Positions 11,284 through 21,720 of a stretch of 64,000 bases of DNA are shown here, piece after piece. The stretch is from contig OX388346.1 of assembly GCA_947579665.1 (NCBI GenBank), positions 94,242,615 through 94,306,614 on the forward strand. Reading direction: 5' to 3'. The stretch's first letter is position 1. The number at the start of each line of letters is the position of its first letter. The notes under the pieces are model-generated. The model was not told the origin of the DNA and did not search any database. It saw only the letters and a list, made by a program, of their open reading frames with translations. The translations under genes were made by a program, and so were the position numbers. The stretch comes from Sympetrum striolatum (lineage: Eukaryota > Arthropoda > Insecta > Odonata > Libellulidae).

Positions 11284-12285
11284 ATGAATACCATACTTCA
11301 ATGGAACTGCAATGGTTTCCGATATCACCTACCAGAATTACGTATACTTCTCTCAGAATTATCTCCAGTGTGTGTTTCTCTTCAGGAAACACGACTTAAA
11401 GAAAATGATGATGTCCACCTTCGGGGGTATGCTGTTTATAACAAGGATCTTGCCGGGGTACCTCAGGCCCATGGAGGTGTGGCTGTTCTAGTGCACGACT
11501 CTGTTCTTTCAGAAGAAGTGACTCTGACTACAGAACTGCAGGTTGTTGCAGTTAGAGTGTATCTTCCTGCTCAGATAATAATTTGCTCCATCTATCTTCC
11601 CCCTAATGAGCCCATCAATATAAATAAATTACTAGATTTAATTGAACAATTGCCATTGCCATTCCTACTTCTGGGTGACTTCAATGCCCATAATTCAGAG
11701 TGGGGATGCAAAAGAACTGATGTAAGGGGACGTCGGCTCTCAAATATATTTTCGAGTCTAGACATGATAATTCTAAATGATGGAAGCGACACACATTTTA
11801 GTGCTGGAAGCAGGTCATTTTCAGCTATTGACCTTTCTGTGTGTTCCAGCACTGTTGCTCCAACATTCAAATGGGAAGTATACAAAGATTTGTGTAGTAG
11901 CGACCATTTTCCCATTATCCTGACGCATCTGACTGCCTCCCCAATGGAGCCTCGCCCTATCAAGTGGATAACGAGAAGAGCTGATTGGGAAAAATTCTCT
12001 GAATCAATTCAGCTAGAGGAGGAGGAATTTTCCTCTGTAGATAAACATGTCAAATACTTCACGGATACCATAATAAAGGCGGCGGAAATTAGCATTCCGA
12101 AATCCTCTGCTCGGCTTCGTCGCGTCCCTGTTCCTTGGTGGAATGACGAATGTCATTCTGCCATTAAGGATAAACGACGAGCATTTAGAGCTTTCCGTCT
12201 CCGACCTACAGAGGAAAACATGGTAAAATACCTTAAGTTAAAAGCTGTGGCTCGCAGGATAGTGAGGAAATGTAGGCGTGATTAA
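11284..12285 (+). pseudogene. LINE ORF2, part 1: AP-type endonuclease domain
   Basis: This segment is the N-terminal 333 residues of ORF2, ended by an in-frame TAA at 12283-12285. The domain nicks target DNA to prime reverse transcription. Signature residues of the exonuclease-endonuclease-phosphatase fold are present: N8 and N10 in QWNCNG, E35 in QETR, the SIYLPP strand (residues 102-107), D132 and N134 in GDFNAHN, D183 in AIDLSV, and S206-D207-H208 in SSDHFP. The catalytic set therefore appears complete. The reading frame continues unchanged past the stop into the reverse transcriptase segment, so the stop looks like a point mutation rather than a domain boundary. Start chosen at the ATG just after ORF1. 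Confidence 0.92.
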
Positions 12286-13953
12286 TGGATGAAATATGTT
12301 TCTACCATTAACAGTTCCACTCCAGTAGCTAAAGTATGGGAATAGATCAGGAAGATATCCGGTCGGACATCTTCCTGTAGTATTAGTGGTTTATTGGTCA
12401 ACGGGAAAACAATTACCGAAAAGGTGGATATTTCAAATGAAATTGGATTGGTTATAGAAAAGGCATCTAGTTACGAAAATTATCCACCATCCTTTCGAAA
12501 TATAAAGGCTGAGGGTGAGCGGAAACAGCTAAAATTTAATTCCCGAAACAAGGAACATTACAATTGCTCCTTTAGCCAGTGGGAACTGGAGACTGCTCTA
12601 CGTGAGGTTCATGATAGCGCCCCTGGTGCGGATTCCATTATTTATAGTATGATGCAACACCTAAATATTACCGCCAAGAAGTATCTCTTAAGAATATACA
12701 ATAGAATCTGGGGTGATGGTTGCTACCCAACACAATGGCGGGAAGCCATTATAATCCCCATCCTCAAGCCGGGGAAAGACAAGAAACTACCAGAGAGCTA
12801 TAGACCAATTTCTCTTACAAGCTGTATCTCCAAAGTGATGGAACGAATGGTCAATAGGAGGCTTGTTTGGTTCCTTGAAACAAACAACTTATTGGCCAAT
12901 ATTCAGTGTGGTTTCCGTCGGTATCGCTCCACCACAGACCATCAGGTGAGACTGGAGAGAGCAATATGTGATGCTTTTGTCAGAAGACAGCACTTGGTAG
13001 CAGTACTATTCGACCTTGCAAAGGCTTATGATACCACTTGGAGATTTGGCATTCTTAAGACATTACATTCTTGGGGATTACGTGGTAATCTCCCACTCTT
13101 TATTAAGAGTTTTCTAAAGGAGCGCTACTTCAGGGTACGTGTCGGGACTTTCCAGTCTCGGCTATTCACACAGGAAAATGGAATCCCTCAGGGGTCTATC
13201 TTAAGTGTATTACTGTTTGCTGTTGCTGTAAATGGACTTGCCCAATGTATTAGACATCCTATTGATGGAAGTCTCTTTGTGGATGACTATGGTATATTTC
13301 TAGCATCCAAAAATATGACTATTTTGCAACGTCAAATGCAAATGACAATTAACCGAATATACAAATGGGCAACAGAAAATGGATTCACCTTATCGCACAG
13401 CAAGACAGTTTGTATCCATTTCTGTAGAATTCGTGGTCTACACCCAAATCCATCCCTTCTTTTAAATGGCACCGAGATACCTTGTGTTGAAAGTGCATAC
13501 TTCTTGGGAATTAAATTTGATCATAAACTAACATGGCGTCCTCAACTTAAATATTTGAAATCCCGGTGCCTAGCTGCCCTAAATGTATTGAGAGTTCTCA
13601 GCCACAAATCCTGGGGAGCAGATCGGACCACCCTGCTTAGAATATATCGGATGCTCATTCGATCAAAGCTCGACTATGGTAGCATAGTATATGCATCAGC
13701 AGCACCATCAGCTATTAAGGCGATTGATGTGATTCACCACACAGGGATTCGCTTGGCTACAGGTGCTTTTCGAACCAGCCCTATAGCAAGTATTCTTTGT
13801 GAGTCTGGGGAACCATCACTCTATATGCGCCGTAAACTGCTGTCTATGCGTTATGCAATAACCCTTAAATCCAAGCCAAATCATCCGGCGTATGAAGCAG
13901 TTTTTGTGCAGAGATATAGCCACCTATATGCTGTCCGGGTCCGTTCTCTATAG
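12286..13953 (+). pseudogene. LINE ORF2, part 2: reverse transcriptase domain
   Basis: Continues ORF2 in the same frame as the endonuclease. A second stop, TAG at 12343-12345, follows 20 codons after the first, and a third, TAG at 13951-13953, closes the segment. The open stretch from 12394 has no ATG at its start, supporting continuity with part 1. Polymerase motifs are clear, numbered from 12394: the fingers block SYRPISLTSC (135-144), QCGFRRYRST (171-180), the first catalytic aspartate D207 in LFDLAKAYD, NGIPQGS (262-268) and FVDD with D297-D298, the equivalent of the YxDD motif. The thumb-side block YFLGIKFDHKLTW follows. The catalytic triad is intact, so inactivation rests on the stops alone. 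Confidence 0.93.
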
Positions 13954-14970
13954 CCCTTGGGTATGAGAGTCAAAGGATATTTCGGAGAAATGGAATTTAA
14001 TATCCCCAGGATGCCAGAAACAAAATTCTCCCAATTCCCACCATGGAAATTCCCATGTCCCAACGTCCACTTCTGCCTTACCAGACTTGACAAGCAAAAA
14101 ACTTCTCCTATGGAATACCAACGTGAATTTTTTAGACTCCTTGCAGACTTCAGCTCTAGTACTGCCATCTATACAGATGGTTCCAAGCAGGGAAGTCAGG
14201 TTGGATGTGCATATGTGGTGAAGAAAACATCATTTCTGTTTCGACTACATCCACTCTGTGAGATATACACAGCAGAGCTATATGCTCTTTTACAATCTCT
14301 TTGTTACATATCCGCACACTCCCAGACTAAGTATGTAATCCTAAGTGATTCCTTGTCTGCTCTAAAAGCCATCGAGTCTATTGGTTCCATCCATCCACTG
14401 GTACAGAAAATCCAGTCATCTCTGGTGGACCTAAAATTTAAAGGGGTGGAAATAGATTTCATATGGTTGCCAGGCCACGTTGGTATACCAGGTAATGAAA
14501 TGGCGGATGTTGCAGCTAAAGAAGCTGCTAATAAGAGGTGGACTTTTTATGACCAAGTGCCTGTGAGTGATGTGAAGACATGTATAAAGCACTTGGTTTT
14601 TAAACAATGGCAAGATGAGTGGAATGAAATTACAGAAAATAAATTAAGAATAGTGAAACCAAATGTTAATTCTTGGCAGTCATCATGTAGGCCCTCCAGA
14701 CTCGAGGAAGTAGTCCTAACCAGACTACGAATCGGGCATTGCTGGTGGACTCATAAACATCTACTGTGGTCTGAGGAGGCCCCAGTATGTGATATATGTG
14801 ACACAGTATTGTCTGTGTCACATGTCTTACTGCAATGCCCCCAGTTTGAAGATGAGCGAAGGAGATTGGGCCTTTCGACGGATCTCTCGGTCGCCCTAGG
14901 AGACGATGTAGCATCTGTGGAAAAGATATTTGATTTTGTGAAGGCCACGAAACTACTAACTTACATTTAG
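13954..14970 (+). pseudogene. LINE ORF2, part 3: RNase H and C-terminal zinc motif
   Basis: The last third of ORF2 is in the same frame after the stop at 13951-13953 and ends at a natural TAG at 14968-14970. RNase H removes template RNA from the RNA-DNA hybrid. Numbered from 13957, the acidic residues are D74 in IYTDGSK, E107 in YTAELYALL, D131 in LSDSLSAL and D184 in GNEMAD, with H174 in WLPGHVG. All key positions are kept. A CX2CX7HX4C motif (C277, C280, H288, C293) lies near the C-terminus, as in many I- and Jockey-type ORF2 proteins. The first codons carry no ATG that looks like a true start. Counting all three parts, ORF2 would span 1,228 codons, about the family size. Confidence 0.92.
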
Positions 14971-15318
14971 TCAAGCCCCACTCAACTTGCCTTGTTCCAA
15001 TTAATTTATAATTTTATTTATTTATTTATTTTATTTATGGTTTTAATATTAGTTGGAGACAGTATCCTTTATTGTGAAAATGGACTCTAAGGGCTAGACC
15101 CTTTACAGTCTATGTCCTTATTTTATCAAAACTTTAAAGGCCACTATACAGCTCTTTCTCGTTTTTACAAATTTTTTCAGAGCCCAATTTTAACTTTGTA
15201 ACCTTATATGTTGTATGTATTGTTCGACTTGTGGATGTACTGACTTGTAATGTCCTACTACTCATGGCGATAATAGCCCGAGAGGCTGATTCGCCTGCAT
15301 ACACATACATACATACAT
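14971..15318 (+). other. LINE 3' untranslated region, stem-loop and tail
   Basis: Begins with an AT-rich run (TTATTTATTT near 15005-15030). Near the end GGCGA (15266-15270) can pair with TCGCC (15291-15295), enclosing AGCC (15275-15278) pairing with GGCT (15284-15287). A short ACAT repeat then runs to 15318. In LINEs of this kind the 3' stem-loop and simple-repeat end are recognised by the reverse transcriptase. That role here is inferred. Confidence 0.75.
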
Positions 15319-15333
15319 GCGAGCCAAGGGTCC
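15319..15333 (+). repeat. LINE target-site duplication, right
   Basis: GCGAGCCAAGGGTCC, matching 9675-9689 with one difference and identical to the uninterrupted site at 37142-37156. Confidence 0.9.
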
Positions 15334-15408
15334 GTATTTGGACGGAGACCCTCCATATTTCTACCTGAAAAAAGTAATGGCGAAACCCCCAGATATCTAC
15401 CATTAACC

Positions 15409-18173
15409 ATTATATTCTAAGAGCCCATACATCCCGCTTCTACCTCTCTTCTTTCTTGATAATTTGTCTGTTATTCCTCTCCATCGTTACTTCCTTCCTG
15501 TTCCCACGATTCCATATTATCGTTTCCAAACGCTCAATATATAAAAGCAATGTTACGTTCATTATTTTCTCATGTTGATAGGGCTCAAATTACGGTTATC
15601 ACACAAGGTTCTCTTCTGTTGTGTTGGTTTTACAGAGTTAATGAGTAGGCTCTTATTCTCCTGCTTAATATACCTCAAAGGTTGTCTCATATCGTGCATC
15701 AAATTGAGGTAAATTTCTCATCGTTTAATATAAATACTCTTTGTATTTCCAATCGTTGAAGCATTGAATACATATTACAGTACTTTAACGGTTAAGCTAT
15801 TTTCTTCTTAGCGTAAATGTGCTTAATTTCTGATATATTCTCACTATTTCAAAAAACTCTCTTCTTTTTCTGTTTTTAATAGAAAATAGTCAACTGACAA
15901 GTCTTTGATTGCGTATAAAACCTCAATGTTTTGTAATCACATGCGATGAACTAGCTATTAGCCATGGATTGCAGTGAAAAAATTATTATTTTTCAGAGGT
16001 ACAATACTTGTCTTCATTTAATTGGAATGAGCAACTTTTAGTTTCGCTGATCTATTTTTATTTCCAACCTTGGTAGCGTTTTGACTTTATTTTGCGTTCT
16101 TTTATTTTATATGTTTCACCTCGGATATGGATTTTTATGGCTTAAATTATATTTCAGTTTAATCGTCTTCATTTAAAACTAAAAATCAAGTCAACGTGTT
16201 CTTTCGTCGTAGATTTTTGCGTCATATTCATGAGAAAATATTCATTTTCATTCATCGCCGCTACAGCGAGTTGGATTTGTTTCAGAAGAGCTGGCGCATC
16301 AGTTAATTAGTATGCAATTCAATGCAGAATACAGTTTTAAATGCATATTTCTACAAACCTTATATTTAAACAAAGGTAAAATTTACCGATAGCGTAACAT
16401 ACGACAGCATTTTAAGATGAACCCATTACTAACCTCTTTTATTCAATGGCTATGCTTATGTAAATACGACTCATCTCCGGAAGGTATTCCCGCGATAGTG
16501 AAATAGGAGGCAGTCTCTTATGATACGGGAATCATTCGGTCCTGTAATGTACTAAAAAATATTTGTGAACCTGCGTGTATATCACTCGTCCTTCAGTTAT
16601 TCAGTGTGTCGCTATTGGTTACCATAGCTTGTTTACTGCCAAAAAATCATCTTCTCCATCAGAAATCCGTAAATAAAGTCATCTATCCAAGTCTGCCTTC
16701 GCTTTTACGCCTTCAGATATCACGAGATGTCACCGAGGCGAGGAAAGGTTTCCAGGAATCATCCGTTCTTGATGTACGAGAACAGTATAACCTCTAATGG
16801 AAGAGGAGTCGGCGTTTGTTTTTATCGAGAGAAGAAATAAAAGGAGAGTCCACGTGGAGAGGCAGGTTGCGTGGCATCCATCCAAGAAGGAGGGTCAGCG
16901 GAGACGGGATAATGAAGATGCATCCAAAGAGGGAGAAGTTGCTTGAGCAGGATAAACGGTTCCTCAAAGCGCCCCTTCCAAGACTCCCTTATCATCTTCG
17001 GATGCCAATTCACCCGAGGGTTATATCGTTCTCATGCATGGTTACGATTGATATCAAAACATCGAAAGGCTAATATAGGAGTTTAAAGGGGCTTATTACC
17101 ATCCTATAATTTTATTAATACTTGAGGATATCAACGACTCCTCTGCATTCATTCTTCTTCTCGTTCTTTCTTCTGGGGTATTCATTTACAGCGTGAAACA
17201 TTAATCCTGTAATTAAAATAGCGAAAAGGTTTATGTTATCCCCATCTGTGGAAATGGTTACTTCCGCGAAATTATGCAAATTAACTCATTTAGTTATTTA
17301 TATGACCTGGAAGGTGTTAACGCCTTCCCACGTTAACGGTAACTCGTAAAATACTCCTCAATTACCTTTCCAATCTGTGGAACCTTGTATTTATCCATTT
17401 CACTAGTTTGGTTTATGTGTTTTACTTGTAGAAACTGCCTACGGCTACCATATATACTCAGCAGTTCCCATGGGCTATCAAGACCTTAAGCAATACTCTG
17501 ATGCAATGTTTGATATCAAACTATTAATGATTTACTGTGGCCATTATCGTCTATGATTCATTTATATTTGAGTAAATCACTATTCGATTCTTCAACTTAA
17601 TGTGCTGATTTTACTATGAAAAATGCTTAGCATATTTACACGTTTTCATTAATTATATTCTCTAAGAGAGATTTGAAATTATGGAAACGTATAAAATACC
17701 CTGAACAATGTCTTATAAAACTCTTCATAGAACCTCTTTTTTAAAGGTAAATTATGACCTTTCCTCTAGTTATTCTACTTTAAATAATGGTGTGAAATTT
17801 ATCTTGTGATATGAGGGCTTTCCTAACAGCGTTTACAGTTAGGGACAGAAATAAGTTCCTTGTACTAATAATCAATTTGATTTAGTTTAAATACTGAATT
17901 GACAACGGCAATGCATTCCGTTAGGAGTTATTCAACATAACAATTACAAGTTTTACGATGCTAAGTTATCCCATTTAAAAAAATAGAAAATGCGAAATAC
18001 CTCACGGATTGTTGTGAAATCTTATAGTAAATAACTGAATGTAGACTTTCAAATTCATTTGTAACAAATGAAAGGCTAAAGAGTAGGAACAACAATTTCT
18101 AGGTTCTTTAACCGTGTAGAGCACTATATAAGTGAAATCAATATTAGCAGGCGTGACTTCGTGGAAAGCCATT
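15409..18173. other. No recognisable gene
   Basis: AT-rich DNA to about 16430. A somewhat GC-richer stretch at 16800-17040 carries overlapping frames of 85 (+, 16816-17073) and 63 codons (-, 16822-17013) that contradict each other and show no domain. No repeat from the other families was recognised. Confidence 0.55.
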
Positions 18174-18333
18174 GTAAAATGAAAAACTTTTTAAATTCCA
18201 CACTGAGTTTATTCACGACCGGTTTCGTAATCTGTATTACATCTTCAGTCTTCAGGTCCTGAAGATGTAATGCAAATTACGAAAACGGTCGCGAATAAAC
18301 GCAGTGTGGAATTTACAAAGTTTTTCATTTTAC
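18174..18333. mobile_element. Fold-back MITE, about 160 bp
   Basis: The two arms (18174-18248 and 18259-18333) are near-perfect inverted repeats. The outer end is GTAAAATGAAAAAC, the middle GACCGGTTTCGTAAT and the inner ATCTTCAG, around a loop of about 10 nt. It contains no coding sequence. Similar hairpins with CTGAAGATG next to a GACCG/CGGTC block are widespread in insect genomes, but the superfamily is not evident from the termini and no target duplication is certain. Confidence 0.8.
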
Positions 18334-21154
18334 TATTTAAGTAGTTAAAAGTTTCTTGAGGAGTAGTGCTTATAATCTTGTGCTATGCATATGAACTGTA
18401 ATTGAGTGTCTTGTTTCCGTAGACATTGTTCGAGTGCGGTTCTTTCGCAAGACCATCGCTCTTTTTGAACTAAATGTAAGTGTTACTTAGTAATCGTTAA
18501 TCCTTTATTAATGGTGATAGTTTTCTTGGAAATTAAAGACTGTGAGTTTATGATTTATTGATGAACAATTACCCGCAATATAAATAAATCTTGCTTTCTT
18601 CATTTATTTACGAATATTTTAATTTCAAATTGTTTCCTTAGAGGGGGAAAACCCACCATCACACGATAAATTTGCGATGGTTGATGATTGTACCAACTGT
18701 TGCCTGCGATCGTTTCTCTCTTCTCAGTTCAATGCCAGCCTATATCAGGGTGCAAATCTCACTGATTAGAGTTGTAAGGAACAACTGATTCGCTGTCCTT
18801 GTTACAGCACCTCTATTTCCGAGATCGCGGAAGTGATAAAATCGCCCCTAAAGTGTGAAAAGATCATTTTCATCCTGATTCCATTAGCTTTGTAGCGTAG
18901 CATCTGATAGAAAAATTCCTTCAGCATAAAAATTTAAGAACGTCAATCCTTTTAGAATTTCTTGCTACCTACAAGGTCTTCTTCTAATTACTGTTATCAT
19001 AAGGGTAAAAGCGAAAAATCTTGATTTTTCGGTATATATTTTACTGCACATACAGAAATAGAATGACCTAATAGTATCCAGTATTTCACGGTCAATTTTT
19101 ATGCCTTTTTTCTTTCTTTGGTCCATATTCTCTTATTTTATGTTTTACGTTTATTAAATATATTTATATTCTGCTTATTTGACTTTTTGGATGGAATTTC
19201 TTCGTAAAATTCCTATTTTGGAGTCACTCCTTTAATTATCAATATTAATTGCTTTTGTTCCATAGTCTCTAAACCGACCAATGATAGAGTCATGTGATTG
19301 CGTCTGGTGACCAATATTTATAACTTTGAAGGCATTTAGCTACCTAAAATATTGTATAGAGTCTACAAAATCTATTAGCAAAAAAACAGGGTATTTGCTT
19401 TCATTCCATTTCAAATTCTTCTAATGTCGTTAGAAATTGACTTCATTCGCGTCCTTTGGTTTCAATTCCGACTTCCGATCCCTCGGAGGACGAGGCGGCA
19501 CCGAGCGTTGACGTCATAAAACGTTAGAGAAACTCAATGACACTCGCCTGAGTTGCTAAGGAAAAGAATTGTGGTTTGAGGAAATATATCCGGCTGTTAT
19601 TCCTTTCAGACGTAGGTATCTGTTGTGTTATGATGATATCTACTTACGTCATTATCGAAAAGCTTTAACAAATACATTTTTACAAAATTTCCAATGGCAT
19701 AGAGATAATTGCTGTTCTGATACATAAGCTTTAAATGTAAGCTAATTTCTTCGAAAGTTTATGATTTCGGAAATATTTAGATGAAGCACTTTCACTTGTA
19801 CCTTCCGTAATAGCATGAGGTGCTGGAATTCAATATAATTTCCCTGTAAGCTTTTCCTCAAGATATTCCTTATGTTTCCTTGGAATAACAGCCGCAAATT
19901 CAGTCTTAGATATGATATAATGACAAACACACGTTTTGGAAGAGGTCAAATTATAAACTTGGTATATTTTTCAATATCTTTTATCACCTGGACCTATCAT
20001 TGATGGCAATTCTACTCAATCCGTACTAGGAGGTGCATCTATGAAGTTGAATCATTTCAATAGCAATGGAAACAGGGATTCCCAGAGCAAAGTTAAAGTG
20101 AATCGACGATTCGCTTAATGTTTTGCTGTGAAGCGTAATGGCTTTTAGCACTGCAATAATAAAGCAGTAAATGGAATATTTTCTTTCAAAGAAGGCTGTA
20201 ATTCATTCTTATTCTCACTGAAAACCCGAGGGAAATGGAGAAAGCGGAAGGCGTTGAGCGCAACAATAAAATACTAATTAAATTCAGAGAGTTTTCGTTC
20301 TTGTTTACAAGGAGTTTATTGCGAGAACAGAGATGATTTTCATATTTTTTGTAGAAAAGGGCATATCTACTACATTTTTTCTCTTGGATGATGTCCTTAA
20401 TGCTCTTTAAAGCAATTGAATTCGAGCGCTGAGGAATTATCAGCAATCCATACGCCGATCTTAATCCATCTCACTCTTAATAATAATTTTTTCCGTTTTT
20501 TAGATTTAGATTTCTTAACTTTAGTAGCAGATTTTTAAGAGTAAAGTTACAGACTGAGAAAATATCGCACAAAAAATTAAATAAACTACAATCTCAGAAT
20601 TACTGAAATATTAATAAATACATTTTTTACAGCAGTAAAATAAATGAGATAGAATTCGACGAGTTAAAACCTTGTATCTCCATAACAAGAAGATCGAAGA
20701 CCTTTCAATTTGCTTATAATCAAAGATACTTGCAAAATATTTGTATGAAAATGATTTTGGTAACCATTTGGCCAACTTATACTATTCGGAATGTTGAAAT
20801 AACTTCGATTTCATTATTAAAATGGACGTGAAATTTTGAAGGAATGCAGTTTTGAGCATAGACACATAATTCTGAAATGAAATATCTCGCTATAGAAGAC
20901 ATTTTTACACTGTGTTCTGTATATTTGCTACACAATACATCAGTTTTCTGCTCATACCAAAATATCTGTGTTATCCTTCGGTAAACGAAAAAGGCATATG
21001 TTTTGTATCATTAATTTATTGTCAGCAAATTAGTGAAAAAGTCTTTTAAGACAGAAATATGACTTACTCATCGAATTAACAATCTAAACGACAGTCAGGG
21101 CTTACCCTGATTTTCTTTTGAATTGCAGATTTATTTTTTCTGATTGTTCATCTA
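18334..21154. other. No recognisable gene
   Basis: AT-rich DNA with only short frames (62 codons at 19742-19930, 86 at 20186-20446, both minus). A GC-richer patch lies at about 19460-19560. No exon-like conservation, RNA gene or repeat could be identified. Confidence 0.55.
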
Positions 21155-21720
21155 TTAGGCTTTCTCTAATTCCATTCGTCTTAATTCGGCATTCAAACCC
21201 AGCTTTCGGATGGAGGCGGCTTCACTGTCGTTGTCCGTGGAGCCCATCTTCCCGCAGATGTGAATCGGAGTAATTAGCATAGCTATTCTATCGCAGATGT
21301 CGGGAAGAGGCTTAAGCGTGGAAACCTCATTCTTTGCCGCATAAATTCGACTCCGGCTGCCGGTGAGAGCATCCCCGTGGCGCTCGGCGAGCAAACAAAC
21401 GGGAAACAGCCGCGCTCTGCAACAACAAAGATTTCGAAAAAGGTCGCCGGAAGAAATAGAAGGGGACAACTGATGCTAAGGGTAACGTAAAACGGACGCG
21501 GAAAAAATTGAAGGCCGAGTTGCGCTGTGGTGCGTGTAGCATAAGTAGCGGGAGTTCCTTATTAATGCGGGTCGGGAGGTCGAGGTTCGTTCGGCAACGG
21601 ACGGAGTTTTAGGTCACGGGTGCAGAGATGGGATTGCGTGAGACAAACACGCTGCAAACTGCGTTATCGATTGTCAAACGCCGTTGTGCGGAAAAGATTT
21701 ACACATTTCTTGCGACAAAG
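21155..21720. other. GC- and CpG-rich island without a clear gene
   Basis: Base composition shifts sharply against the AT-rich surroundings, with many CG dinucleotides (for example CCGTGGCGCTCGGCGAGC near 21383). Overlapping minus frames of 104 and 71 codons and a plus frame of 61 codons occur but conflict and show no domain. It could be a promoter, conserved regulatory region or first exon of a host gene. The sequence alone does not decide. Confidence 0.35.

Larger units (their letters stand above)
9690..15318 (+). mobile_element. Non-LTR retrotransposon, I/Jockey-like, near full length
   Basis: About 5.6 kb element: a structured 5' leader (9690-9991), ORF1 encoding a Gag-like zinc-knuckle protein (9992-11260), a 23-nt gap, ORF2 (11284-14970) in another frame, a 3' untranslated region with a terminal stem-loop, and an ACAT-repeat tail (about 15299-15318). 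ORF2 has endonuclease, reverse transcriptase, RNase H and a C-terminal CCHC motif. RNase H together with three knuckles in ORF1 fits the I-like group better than Jockey proper, but assignment needs a tree. Three in-frame stops make ORF2 defective. The element is bounded by a 15-bp target duplication inside the fold-back F1. It would move by target-primed reverse transcription using its endonuclease nick. Confidence 0.93.
9054..15408. mobile_element. Fold-back DNA element F1 (interrupted by nested LINE)
   Basis: The left arm (9054 to about 9399) and right arm (about 9430-9689, resuming at 15334-15408) are long, nearly exact inverted repeats. They start GGTTAATGG and end CCATTAACC. The arms contain complementary blocks, for example GAATTGTTTATAACTTTTTC at the right and its complement at about 9216-9235. 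A second copy lies at 36764-37231. The right arm is split by the LINE at 9690-15318. The arm ends next to the centre carry a G-run block (9355-9377) opposed by a C-run block (9443-9462). No coding sequence belongs to the fold-back itself. Long terminal inverted repeats suggest a non-autonomous Mutator-like or Foldback-type element. I see no matching duplication flanking this copy. Confidence 0.85.

Noticed and set aside
12283..13953. Programmed stop-codon readthrough in ORF2
   Set aside because: Three separate stops of two kinds at non-equivalent places, without a visible shared downstream signal, fit mutation better than recoding.
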